Of a stretch of DNA of 64,000 nt, positions 37,956-55,900 are shown in pieces (positions within the stretch are counted from its first letter, which is position 1; the number at the start of each line of letters is the position of its first letter). The translations under genes and the position numbers were made by a program. The stretch covers positions 24,069,571 to 24,133,570 of the forward strand of contig OY759263.1 of the NCBI GenBank assembly GCA_963662155.1, in the 5' to 3' direction. The DNA comes from Lamellibrachia columna (Eukaryota; Annelida; Polychaeta; Sabellida; Siboglinidae). The notes under the pieces were generated by a model, which was not told the DNA's origin, made no database searches, and saw only the letters and a program-made list of their open reading frames with translations.

Positions 37956-38330
37956 TTTACGTATCTCACAAACCACTATTATTTTGTTTGAACTGCATTT
38001 AATTTTTACTTACCTATAAGTACGATGCTTAACATGTATGATTGTGAAATACACCAAAGACGAGGATGTCGCTCATCACCATTTTATTTTCTAATCGAGG
38101 AAATTGGCAATTTTGTTGAGAGGAAGATATTTAAATTCACACAAATTTACGTGTCTCACAAGGCACTTTTATCTTGTTTGAACTGCATTATTTTGTTAAC
38201 TTAAAATCAATTCACTAACGATATGTTTTATTTTGGATCGTTTTATTTCAGTGACTGTCAGTTACACCATCCGGGCAAGAATGCACGTGCAAACAAACGG
38301 CAGTATTTCAATATTCGGAACTGACTTCTG

Positions 38331-44259
<5,929 letters not shown>

Positions 44260-44580
44260 AACGGCGACTTATGAGGCTCGAAATATGAACACCGCAGACT
44301 TTCGCTCAGTAGCTGGATTGTAGCTGGACTACGTCTCAGCCAATCAGTCTTATATGTGCGACCGGGTTCGTGACAACATAACATCTAATGGAACGACTAA
44401 CTTGGCAGCGTTGTTAATTATCAGCGAACTTCCTGTTGCAAGGTCATAACTACACACTATTTCAAAATACTGTCAAAGCTGTTACTCTCACATGAAATAT
44501 TCACCAGCAAGATAATATGAGAAAACGTATGAAGCATACAGATTGGAAACACATTAGCATAGACGGGGGTCTACGCAACA
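44260..44580 (-). promoter_or_regulatory. Conserved upstream block of FReD gene 4, with TATA
   Basis: Homologous to the blocks upstream of genes 1-3. On the gene strand the core reads CACATATAAG, with TATAA at 44354..44350, 91 bases before the ATG. The other copies have CATATTAG or CATATCAG there, so gene 4 has the best TATA box of the family. Confidence 0.5.
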
Positions 44581-45081
44581 ATGATTTGCAGTTACACAAT
44601 GTATATTGTTTTACAAAAAAGGACAATAAGGATATATTGAAACATGTCATTGAATAATATTTAAACAAGACGAGATAAATAAGTACGGGCAGTGTTTTAG
44701 TTCAGAAGACAGAATTTTCACATGACTGGTATTGTTGCGATTGAATATTTGTATTGAGTATATATTATGTTCCTTTATTTATCTTAGAAATGCATTGGAT
44801 TCGTGCAACACATACTTGCGCGAAAGACTGTATGTTCCAATGTATGTAACTACAACTGCACTGGATCATTGAGGTCACGGTTGACTAAACAGCCGACGCA
44901 TTCAGGCGTTTTCAGTGTGCTGGATTTAGAACAGTGGAGGTCCCTGTGCAGTTTTACCAGGACTTCACAGCACACCACGACTTTTACCATTCAAACCACA
45001 AATCTGCGTCACTCGTTTGTCAATTATCACATTACGACAGTTTATCGATGAATATTTTTTTTACCCTAAAACTAGGTTAAA

Positions 45082-45215
45082 CTCGTCCCTGGCTTACCTT
45101 TTGGAGACAACACATTGTCGCTGATTCATCTTGTTGGAAACAACTAATCGTCCCTAGCTCACCTATGTGGAGACAACGCATCGTCGCTGGCTCACCGTGT
45201 TGGAGACAACTAAGT
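45082..45215 (-). repeat. About four units of the 33-bp minisatellite
   Basis: TTGGAGACAACACATTGTCG and GTCCCTAGCTCACC units, in the inverse orientation to the array at 60.7-63.7 kb. They sit between the gene 4 upstream region and the orphan promoter copy. Confidence 0.85.
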
Positions 45216-45232
45216 CGAAATATTGGTGACAA

Positions 45233-45510
45233 CTGGACTAACTGGACTGCGTCTCGACCAGTCAAGCTGATATGTGGCGTCCGGAATCTTGACAACAGAA
45301 CATAATATCGAACGTCTAGCTTGACAGCATTGATAATTATCAGCGAATTTCCTGATGCGGGTTCAATAACTACACCCTACTTCGGAATGTTGTCAAATCA
45401 GTTACTCTGAGATGGACTATTCACCAGCAAGACAATATGGGCAAAAGTACAAAAAGTACCGATTTGAAACACATTAGCATAGACGGGGGTCTATGCAACA
45501 ATGTTTCTTC
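45233..45510 (-). promoter_or_regulatory. Orphan copy of the FReD upstream block
   Basis: ACTGGACTGCGTCTCGACCA, GTCAAGCTGATATG, GCTTGACAGCATTGATAATT, ACACCCTACTTCGGAATGTT, TTCACCAGCAAGACAATATG and AGACGGGGGTCTATGCAACA match the blocks upstream of the FReD genes, but no exon 1 follows: the copy breaks off at the 33-bp minisatellite. It is a fifth, gene-less copy. Confidence 0.7.
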
Positions 45511-45567
45511 TTTCAACAGTCTATGTTAAAATAAAAAAAAAATCACATTGTGACATTTCATGTATAA

Positions 45568-45672
45568 TACACAGGGACCGGTACGGCTGCTGGGACCACT
45601 GCTGACCGGGACCCTTGCTGACCGGAACCGCTGCTGACCGGAACCCACTGCTGACCGGGACCGCTGCCAACT
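45568..45672. repeat. Short GC-rich minisatellite (CTGCTGACCGGGACC)
   Basis: About six units of 15-18 bases built on GCTGCTGACCGGAACC, in otherwise AT-rich DNA, directly left of the 400-bp block. Confidence 0.85.
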
Positions 45673-45724
45673 GGGACAGTGACTCTCGCGACTAGCTGAT
45701 TCTCATCAAAGAGGCATTGTGCCG

Positions 45725-46550
45725 AGGCTGCGTCAGCGATAGGCTCTCCGCGAATCACCACTCTTTTTCCTCTAACCGGGACGTCCCCTTCATTCAAGGT
45801 AGAGGCAAATGTACAAACAATATCTAACGTTCGAGAACTTCCTCTTACTCGTTCGGTTGGGCCGTAGCAAAAGTTGCAAAGTGCAACACAATATAAGCAA
45901 CTTTTGCATTAATCTACTCCACACCAGAGTTGATGTAATCGATTTTTCTATAGTAAAACATATTATTGGGTTTCAAATTGTTGATTTTTTAATATCTTGT
46001 TATTCATGCAGACCAAACAGAGAACACCATTGTTGTACTCTCGATAAGTCAACTGCTGGTTGTTTGTCCACATGCCATCAGGACATTGTTGCTTTGTATG
46101 CAGGTTTATATTTAGCTGTGTTAAAAATATAGTATATACTAGAATTTTCCTTTCATTTCATATCAGTTTTAGACATGATGACCATGGTAAAAGCTATATA
46201 TAAAACGTTTATGTTCTCCGTTGATTAAAATGTTTACGTGATACATCGGCATGGAAAACGTATGCAATATTGTATGGAATATATGGCATACTTCAATACA
46301 TCGGGTGGAATACAATGCAACTAAGCACCAAGTGAGAAAAAATATATAGCTATGACTAGTTCATTCTACCAGAAACGGGGCAGTCACGATATTACGTACA
46401 CACACTTCAAGAGGGAATTGGGTGTGTTGGTAGCTTCGTGCTGTGCATAATGACATATGTCAATGTTATTAATGGAGAACACGTCGTCATTTATAACATG
46501 TCAGTAATCTAACCGCGCAGTTACCATGATTTAATTGTACGGGTGACATT
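45725..46550. repeat. Third copy of the 400-bp block plus right flank
   Basis: 45727-46115 matches 3980-4378; 46220-46500 matches 4790-5030. Together with the FReD upstream blocks this gives collinear neighbourhoods for genes 1 and 4. Confidence 0.78.
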
Positions 46551-46559
46551 GTAATTAGC

Positions 46560-48370
46560 CATACTATGTTTTAGGCTGGCATTTACATAGCTAACATGGC
46601 AGGAATTACATATAAGTGTAACTAATGTGTATGCATTGCATACTGGACAACAAATAGTGTTATGGAAATACTGGTCTTGGCTGTTTAATAGCTGTCAACA
46701 TAATATAAAGACAAGTCATAGTAACTAGTCCCGCAGTTGCATATCAAAATCTAGATATTCTACTAGTGGTCGAACTAAGTCCGACCTCCGACCATACCAA
46801 TTCTGAAAATAAATCTAAAGATGCAACAAACTGTGGATGCCACCGGCCCTATACATGAGTGCAAGCCTAAGAAATGTAAGATGTACTCGAGATGAGCACA
46901 ACGTTATTCATAGATATAGTAACAGGAATACTGGAAATTACCCAGACAAAAGCAGTCATGATTTACGCGTAAATATTCAGCATATCAGCCTACTGTGTGT
47001 GTATGATGGATGAGCTCGTTACTGATGACAGTAATAAAATAATGTTCAAGAAAAACACAAATAGGCACAATAATGTTAAATTTGTAACAAGTTAAATTTG
47101 TAACAACAACTTAGTTGTACAAAAACCGACATTTAAAAAAGTAAAATTCTAAACCGTTCGACTGATAACATGCATTCAAGAAAGAAACATTTACATACTG
47201 GAAACGCGAGGTCAATCAGGTCACATGCGCTGACACCATCTTTATTGCACCGAAACATATTTTGTTCGCCATCAGTTTAACGTGGTTTGCCATGGCCACC
47301 GACGCAGACCTGCCTCCCATAAACCACGCGGGGCCTCGATGCTTTCTGGGCTGCCAAAGACGGTCTTACGGCAAAGCGGTCTACGCTTGCTGGCAAACAT
47401 GCCTTATTTGTTTTCAAAACTAACGAAAGTGAATATCATCATGCCCCACAGCATTGCCGACTTTGAATATATTGCAGAGTTGGCCAAGAAGGTGATTGTT
47501 GGCTACTGGTTGTCCTGGGTATAGGAACCGGGTTATTCTGTTGTTACAACATTGTATGGTTCTTTTGATAAGCCAAACACATCCAGGGTTTGGCGTAGCC
47601 CTTGCAATAGACTCGTTTTATTTGTTATGTTATTCGATAGCGAACACGATTGACATGTATATTCACATTTATTCGTCTTTTCTGTGATTAATCTGCCATA
47701 CTCAATATTACAATCTGAATCCACAACAAATCAAGTCTGGCTTCATCTGACTTGTTCACAGACGTATTATGGAAAACAAAGATTGTCACCATTGTCTGAA
47801 ACCGTATGCGCATGCGTACACCGTAAGGATTCCTATGTCTGTAACTAAATGCGTTTTCCTGCTTTATTGCTATGATGTATGTGCTGTGATGTGATATGTG
47901 TGAAGGTGTGGAGCGATGTGCGAGACGAGTAGATGTGGCGCAACTGGATTTGAACAGGGCGGTGACGATTGACTAATAACAACATATAACATAACAATAA
48001 TATACACATGTACTGTGTGTGCGAGCGTACGTGGTGCGTGAGTGCGTGCGTGCGTGCGTGCGTGCGTGCGAGCATACGATCGTGCGTGCGTGCGTGCGTG
48101 AACGCGCGCATGCGCGTTTGTATGCATTGAATATACATACGTAGTGTGTGTACATTCAATCTACATACGTAGTCGTACGTGGTATAGATAGTCCACCTAT
48201 TGTGTACTGATTTCGGAAATACAATTACCTATTATCTAAACGCGCGCGATATTAACAACTAAATGTGCAGACTGTATAATAAAGATTTAACAAGATTCAA
48301 CAAGATGTGATATCCAAGCCAAAGGCCCAGATGGCAAGTGGACAAAGAAGCCATTGGCTTATCGAGAGTC
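46560..48370. other. No gene recognised; contains (GCGT)n
   Basis: A slightly GC-richer patch at 47.28-47.53 kb holds an 80-codon open frame with no recognisable motif. 48017-48118 is an imperfect GCGT/GTGC microsatellite. Confidence 0.45.
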
Positions 48371-48374
48371 CAAC

Positions 48375-49425
48375 AATGTTCATTTACGGGTATCCCGCCC
48401 TCCTGAGATATATGTCAACCTTGTTTTTAAACATATTCCCGCTGCTAGCAGTTATACAATCCGCAGACAATTTGTTCCATTCATTTACTGTTCTCTGTGA
48501 GAACGAGTACTTCCTGATATCCAGTCTGCACTGATCATTTGCTAATTTTACCTCATGTCCTCTAGTTCTGCTATCTTTCTTTTGTGAGAAAAACATATTT
48601 CTATCAATATGTTCATACCCATTCAATATCTTAAAAATTTCAATATGATTTCCTCTTAACCTCTTTGTTTCTAGAGTTGTTAAACCACATTCTTTCAGGC
48701 GTTCTTCATAACTAAGGTATCTCAGTTCTGGAGTAATTTTAGTTGCTGTCCTCTGTACGCTTTCAAGCGTATATATATCCTTCTTACGATATGGTATCCA
48801 CGCTTTTATATAGTGTTCTAAATGATGTCTAACTATTGCTTTATACAGAAGTATAATTAGCCTTTTCTCCTTGTATGCTATGTTTCTCCTAATCAACCCA
48901 AGAATTTACCCTTTGAAGACGCAATACCACACTGCTCTGACACTTTCATATCAGCGCTTAATGTAACTCTTTTCTGTTACAGTAGTACCCAGAACAGTAT
49001 CTCCCATTTTATAGTTTACATCCAAGTTCCCATGTCCTGTATGTAGGCATTTATATTTTCCAAAATTGAACAACATCGGCCATTTCTCAGACCATTTCAC
49101 TAATATGTCTAGATCGTTTTGTAAATGTTGTTAATCACCATCAGTGTTAACCTTTCTAAACACTTTTGTGTCATCGGCAAATATCAGTACGTTACTTTTT
49201 ATATTGTCATCCAAGTCATTGATATATATTTATAATAAAAAAGGTCCTAATACTGATCCTTGTGATACCCCACTCAAAATTGATTTATAATTTGAAACTT
49301 CCCCATCTACTACAACACGTCAACCATTGTTCTGTCTAGTCAATTATGCCATCCCCGATACCATGGGCTTTTAATTTATGTAGTAATGTTTGATGTGGCA
49401 ACACATTTGAGACACCTCCTCTTTA
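48375..49425 (-). pseudogene. LINE B fragment (RT palm to C-terminus)
   Basis: Minus strand: PHQTLLHKLKAHGIGDGIID, then DGEVSNYKSILSGVSQGSVL (motif B), INDLDDNIKS, LIFADDTKVFRKV (motif C), and after stops an open frame (48896..48384) with IAYKEKRLIILLYKAIVRHH, LEHYIKAWIPYRKKDIYTLE, SVQRTATKITPELRYLSYEE, RLKECGLTTLETKRLRGNHI and RTVNEWNKLSADCITASS near the end. The thumb and C-terminal domain are typical of jockey/CR1-superfamily LINEs. 5'-truncated, several stops. Confidence 0.88.
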
Positions 49426-50250
49426 TAACAGAACACACTTTGACACGGTATCTATTTTTATTAGGCTACGTACTCTCCATTGCAGGTCCGTAACAGCATG
49501 GAACAAATCACGTCAAGGAGAGTGCCCGACGAACAATGCGAGGGTCTGGTAAAAACGTTTTGTATGTTGTCTTCACCGAGTTTGTCAAAGACGAAGATCG
49601 AGACGCGTTGTGTTGACAATGGAGGTAGCTAATACCTTGGCGTTTATTCAACTAAGTTTGAGCATGAACATTCACATATTGTTGTTGACGATATCATACA
49701 AACACACATACAAGAAAACACCTCGTACAATAACGATTTACAGATACTACAATGACATACCAGAAAATAATATAAAAAACAGCGTTATATTAAGAGGTGG
49801 AAACTCGATTCAAGGGTAGCGAAGAAATACTCTAAGTGGTTAATCAAATGGACAATAGTGATGATTTTGTGGGGACACATCTTTGGTCACGGGTGCTTAC
49901 AAACATTTCCGCAGTTTCTCTATATTAATCATTTATCCTAACCAGCATTCACACAGTTAGGGACAAAGGTCATGCAAATATGTACCATCAAAGTTAGACT
50001 GATCAGACAACATAAATGTTTTTAAAGTGCAGGATATTAGTGTTCCACAATGACGGAATGACTCATGTACCATGAATAACTTAAGGTGGCATAAAACAGG
50101 CTGTTGTTTATTTGACGAAATATAAGTACAATGCATAACATGCAGGGCTTCGAAATACACAAAAGACGAGGGTGTCACACGCCAATATTTTTGTATTTTC
50201 TAAGCGAGGAAAAGTACAGTTTTGTTGAGAGGAAGATCGTTAAATGCGCT
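49426..50250. other. No recognisable feature
   Basis: AT-rich. Its right end (about 50.18-50.46 kb) is similar to 38.06-38.33 kb, that is, the 3' flank of FReD exon 5. Confidence 0.5.
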
Positions 50251-50463
50251 TACATTTACGTGTCTCCAAAACACTTGTAATTTGTTTGCACTGCATTATT
50301 TAAAAAAAAATTATTTTCCCTAACGGTATGTTTTATTTTTGACCAGGTTATTTAAATGGCTGTCAGACTATCCCATCCCGGCAAGAATGCAGGTGAAAAG
50401 AATATATACGAAACGTTGTGATTCTTCACTCTGTGGTATTTCGATAGTCAGAACTGACTTCTG

Positions 50464-50708
50464 CTACGGTCTCAGTGTCATCTCGACTTTCTTGTGCGAG
50501 TAGTGGGAGCCACGCAAGTGATACCAATTGATGACCTCGCCTTCTGCAGTGTGTGCGCCGTCAAGGTACAGGCCATTCAAGTTGGACAGATGACAGCCGT
50601 TGTACCACCAGCCGCCCTTGAACAGTTATGCACAGTGCTGACTGGCCTGGTCATTAGCAAGGTCCTTCGTGCTGTACGCCTGGCCAGCTTGCCATGAGAG
50701 TGAATCTC
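50464..50708 (-). pseudogene. FReD exon 5 pseudogene
   Basis: Exactly the same length (245 bases) as exon 5 of gene 4. It encodes RDSLSWQAGQAYSTKDLAND, then [43 protein letters not shown] and the normal stop. There are two lesions. TAA at 50628..50626 replaces the CAA of gene 4. The acceptor is CTACAA|GAGATTC where gene 4 has CTGCAG|GAGATTC, so the AG is lost. Ca-loop residues have also changed (DRDNDVD to DLANDQA). Homology to gene 4 continues into intron 4 as far as about 50.96 kb; exon 4 does not follow. Confidence 0.9.
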
Positions 50709-50964
50709 TTGTAGCATAAACAATCTCATAAACCCGCGATAATCGTTCATTGTGAACATATAACAGAACACATTATGAGAGGATCAACTCTATATTCCTT
50801 ATTTTAATGTTAACTGCTGGTATCAATACAGCTAAATTACTAAGATATACATCTTCAAGACTCACACCCTTGAACGAACTATGTATCATGTATAACATAT
50901 TATACGTATCAATGTGTTAATAGATACGCTCGGGTAGCGTTTCTCTTTACTTTACGGCTATGAC

Positions 50965-51175
50965 GGAGTGTGACGCAGTGTGGCGAGTGTAGCAAGTGTG
51001 GCGGAGTGTGGCGAGTGTGGCGGAGTGTTGCGAGTGTGGCGAGTGTGGCGGAGTGTGGTGAGTGTGGCGAGTGTAGCAAGTGTGGCGGAGTGTGGCGGAG
51101 TGTGGCGAGTATGGCGGAGTGTGGCGAGTGTGGCGAGTGTGGCGGAGTGTGGTGAGTGTGGCGAGTGTGGCATGC
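50965..51175. repeat. GGAGTGTGGC satellite, inverse of 12.4-14.7 kb array
   Basis: About 20 units of GGAGTGTGGC/GAGTGTGGC. It starts where homology to FReD intron 4 (about 38.89 kb) ends. Confidence 0.95.
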
Positions 51176-51248
51176 GGGTGGTTTCCCGCGAAGGGGTTTC
51201 GAAGAATATGCCGCCTGAATACAACAATGCGCCACATCGGGAAGACCA

Positions 51249-51545
51249 TGAGAGGAAAACAACACTCTCAGAATATCAATGGTATTCCTCTGTAGCAGAC
51301 TTATCTGACACAACGCCCAACCATTTGGAATGTTGTGAACAACGTTCAAGTAGTTCACACCGTCCTTCTCCCAAAACAGATGTGGATCCTCTGCCATATA
51401 CGTATGGGCCATACTGGTCAATTCTTCATGGAGTGATGTACAGCACATTTATCCACCATGAGAAGAAAACAACACTCTCAGAATATGAAATGTATTCCCG
51501 CTATAGCAGATTTTATTGATACAACGTCCAACAATTTGGAATGCT
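51249..51545. repeat. Tandem duplication with about 210-bp period
   Basis: CATGAG.GGAAAACAACACTCTCAGAATATCA at 51249 recurs at 51459 (AGAAAACAACACTCTCAGAA), and both stretches end in CCAA.CATTTGGAATG or CCAACAATTTGGAATG. The second unit is incomplete. A further relic (GACGTACAGCACATTTCTCC) follows near 51.61 kb. Confidence 0.8.
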
Positions 51546-51884
51546 GGATCATCTGCCATATGCATGTGGATCATACATTGGTGCTAGAACTGGTTAATTC
51601 TTAACCGAGTGACGTACAGCACATTTCTCCACCATGTTCTCGACATCCGCATCCATTCCTGGCGACCAAATACAGCTGCTCGCCAACGCTTTGGTTTGGC
51701 AGATGCCTCTATGTTCTTCACGGAGTTCATCTATCATCTGGTGAACCACACAACAGACACCCTTTCTTCGTCGCGCTTTGTGGAGTACATGTGTTGATTT
51801 GCATCTACATAATTTGGCTTCCTAGTGAGTTGTACTCGCCACAGCACTGAATCTCTTTGAGTGTTTTTTTCTGCATTGTCGTCA

Positions 51885-52248
51885 ATGTCGTTACTTTTTA
51901 CATTGTCATCCAAGTCATTGATATATATTAAGAATAATGAAAGTCTTATTACTGATCCTTGTGGTACCCCACTCAAAACTAATTTCCAGTTTGAAACCTC
52001 CCCATCTACTACAACACGCTGTCTTCTGTCAGTCAGCCATTGTTCTATCCAGTCGATTATGCCGTCCCCGATACCATGGGCTTTTAATTTAAGTAGTATT
52101 CTTTGATGTGGCACTTTGTCAAAAACGTTATGAAAATCTAAGCATATAATATATACTGGTGATCACTCTTGGTAATTTCTTCCAAGAAACATATTTGTTG
52201 AGCATGACCTCGCCATGTTGAAATGGATTGAATAATTTATGCCTAATG
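51885..52248 (-). pseudogene. LINE B, middle RT piece (left of LINE A)
   Basis: Minus strand: [79 protein letters not shown] and [15 protein letters not shown]. It continues the LINE B piece at 56272-56744, which ends at DNYRPVS..VDFLV. The plus-strand LINE A lies exactly between the two. Confidence 0.85.
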
Positions 52249-52550
52249 ATCCGACAGGTGGCGTGGTCAGCGGTGGTGTTGTCGGTTCGGATCTCCGGTG
52301 GAATTTGTCGTTTTTGCTAACTTATATAATAATTTACGTTGATTACTGATCGGTACACCGATCAAGTACAACACAAAGACCCAGACGGAGAAACCTGAAC
52401 GCTATATGCTGAATGCAGCTAAGTAAAATCTGCACTTAGACCAGGCAGATTAAATTTGTATTTCCCGCCCTTTGGGTCAAGGCCGATCTGTGTAAACAAA
52501 GACCCTACGGCTACGGCCAACAAAGCTTTCACGAGTTCTTCTTGTAGCTA

Positions 52551-52616
52551 TTCAGATTTTATATAAGTATTATTCAGATTTTATATAAGTATTATTGTCG
52601 TTTTATATAAGTATTA
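52551..52616 (+). repeat. Three 22-bp repeats in the LINE A 5' region
   Basis: TTCAGATTTTATATAAGTAT plus TA repeats at 52551 and 52573; a variant (TTGTCGTTTTATATAAGTAT) follows at 52595. Each contains TATATAAG. Tandem 5' repeats in LINEs often belong to the promoter; that use is inferred. Confidence 0.85.
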
Positions 52617-52993
52617 CTTGGTTCGTAGGACGGACCTCGCCTTATATTGTTCGCGCCAGCTGGGTTCTCAGCAAACTAAAAGGCAGGGGGTAGGCCCTTA
52701 TAAACTATATACTAATAAGACTACTTCAACAAGACGTTCTGTTATACCCAGTGTTGCCCTGGGGGTGAAGATCTCTTCAATTTCTTTGCACGGGCACAAC
52801 GTCTTGTCACTCTGCACGCACCACTACGGTGCCTATACGATTTTAGTGCTGTTGACCTATGCTGAGCGCGAACGGGTTTTTACAGTTTATTTTATTTTAT
52901 CGTCGATGTCAAACCGTCATTTTTAGAATCGATATATTGCTATCATTTTATACATTTTTCATAATTTGAGGACAATAGACTATCATTAAGACA

Positions 52994-55900
52994 ATGTCTC
53001 CGCTATTTCTTTTGTGTGTTTTATTTTTATCATGTTCATTGGCTTCGAGAGGTGGTGATTTTGTCCTGTGCAAGCCACTTACCCTCCAACGGTCGGCTGT
53101 CATCTCAACATTTCCCCAACCTACGAGAATACAACATTCTTTGTCCGTTTTACACAGCTTGCCATGTCTTAATCTTTGTTTTAATCGCAAGTTACTGCCA
53201 ATCCCCCGCTCTACGCCTACATTTAAATTAGCAATAATTCTACTGCTAGCGGGCGACGTAAGTCTAAATCCTGGGCCTGCTGTCGGGCGTAACATTCGGT
53301 TGGCTACCACAAATGTTCGATCAATTCGGGATAAGACAGCATCACTTAGCGATTTATTAATTTCTAAAACAATAGACATTCTTGCTGTAACTGAGACCTG
53401 GCTCAGACCACATGATACAGCTGCCTGCATTGCTGACATTTCTCCTTCTGGTTATACCTTCCATCATCGACCACGTTCAGTTAGACGAGGTGGTGGTGTT
53501 GGCTTTTTGGTATCAAAACAGTTCAAAGTTAAATTACATTCGAACCATGAATACTCTAGTTTTGAATCCATTTCTGTTGAAATTTCAGATTCTTCTTTCT
53601 CCGCTTATTTCGTCTGTATTTATCGCCCTCCAGGACACCCAGCCAATTTCTTTGAAGAACTCCAGGATCTACTAGAAAATTTGGCACCTATTCACTCAGA
53701 ATTTTATATTTTTGGTGATTTTAATCTTCATTTGGACATACCTTCAGCAATAACAACTACCTTTAATGACATCCTGGTTTCGTTTGATTTGAAACAACAT
53801 GTTACCTTTTCGACACACATACATGGCCACTGGCTCGATCTTTTCATAACTCGTTCAACTTGTTACAATATCAAAACACCTACAGTTTCGGATGGTTTAT
53901 CAGACCACCACACAGTCATTGTCGATGTTAACGTTTCCAGAACTAAATTAGAATCAAAACACAATGTATTTTACAGACCTATTCATAAGATTAACATCGC
54001 TGCTTTAAAGGCTGACATCCTTAAATCCGACCTAATCATAAAACCAAAGGGACACCTATCCGATTTGTGTGGACAGTACTATCAAGTACTCAAGTCTTTA
54101 CTTAACAAACATGCACCTGTAAGATCCAAATCTGTATCTCAAAAGCCACCCGCTCCATGGATGACTCCCGAAATTCTACAATCTAAAAGGCGTCGTCGTT
54201 ATCTTGAGCGCGTATGGCGCAAATCACGCTCGTCTTTGGACAGGTCGCGTTATTCAAAACACTGTCACTACTGCAACAGACAAATGGCCAAAGCTAAATC
54301 GGATTATTACACAAATATGGTCTCAAATAACTCTGAAAGTCCACGTCAGCTATGGAACTGCATAAATCAAATTCTACACAGGCGGCCTGCTCCATCTCTT
54401 CCTAATCATGTTTCAATCAAGTCTCTATGTGACTCGTTCTCTAGACATTTCAATGACAAAATCAGTCTTATCCATTCTGCTTTCCCAGATCATACTTTTA
54501 GTACTGTAAACGTGGCCTCTCCACGAGTAAATTCTTTACTTGTATCATTTGAACCTGCCACAGCTGATGAAGTGAAGAAAATAATTATGTCTTCCCCAAA
54601 TAAGTCCTGTGAGCTTGATCCACTACCAACCGTACTGTTGAAATCTTGTCTTGATACATTGCTCAAACCGATAACGGACATTATAAATGCATCACTGTGT
54701 TCTGGCTTGTTTCCGGATGATTTCAAACACGCCCATGTCAACCCACTTCTTAAGAAGACATCTTTGTCTAAAGAAGATCTAAACAGTTATAGACCTGTTT
54801 CCAATCTCAGCTTTATTTCCAAAATACTTGAGAAAGTCGTAGCAAGCCGTCTAAAGTCTCACATCAGCTCAAATTGCTTATCTAATGTGTCACAATCAGC
54901 TTACAAAGAGTTTCATTCTACAGAAACTGCTCTCTTAAAAGTACACAATGACGTTACCTTAAACATTGACAAAGGAAAAGTAACAGCACTTACCTTGCTG
55001 GATCTGTCTGCCGCCTTTGATACCATAGATCACAGCATCCTTATTAAACGTTTATCATTGTGGTATGGCATATCTGGCACAGCTCTGAACTGGTTTTTAT
55101 CATACCTAACTGGTAGACACCAAACCATAAAGATTGCAAACTGTTTCTCGGCCGCACTCCCCACTTCGTGTGGTGTCCCCCAGGGTTCTGTTCTGGGGCC
55201 TTTGCTGTTCACTCTTTACACTACGCCACTCAGCTCTGTTATCCAAAATCATAACTTGGACCACCACCTTTACGCAGATGATACACATATCTACATTTCT
55301 TTGGCTACCTCGGATACAAATCGCTCCCTAAATCAGCTCAGCGATTGTCTCCAGGATATCTCCCTCTGGATGACTGACAGCAAATTAAAGTTAAACGCAG
55401 ACAAAACTGAATTTCTCATCATTGGTACTCCAAAGCAGTGTGGCAAACTTGATGTTTTTTTCCCGACATGTATCCTGAATCAAACTATCATACCAGCAGC
55501 CTCAGCGAAGAATTTGGGAGTCACCTTTGATAAGAATTTCAACTTTAGACAACATATTTCTCAAACGTGTCGTTGCTGTTTTTATCATATCCGTGATCTT
55601 CGCCGTATTCGCCGGTATATGTCACTTTCTGTCGCAAAAACTATTGCAACAGCTCTTGTTAGTAGCAGACTTGATTACTGCAATTCCCTCCTTCATAATA
55701 TTGCTATCAAGGATATTACAAAACTTCAACGTGTTCAAAATTGTCTGGCTAGGGTAGTTACACGATCTCCTCGTTTCTCTCGCTCAGTGCCACTTCTAAA
55801 ATCATTGCATTGGCTCCCTGTGCGATATCGCATTATTTTTAAGATCTGTACAATTACCTATCAAGCCCTTTCAACCAAACAACCTGCATATTTACATTCA

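Noticed and set aside
47282..47524. 80-codon plus-strand open frame in a GC-richer patch
   Set aside because: No recognisable motif, splice context or second copy.
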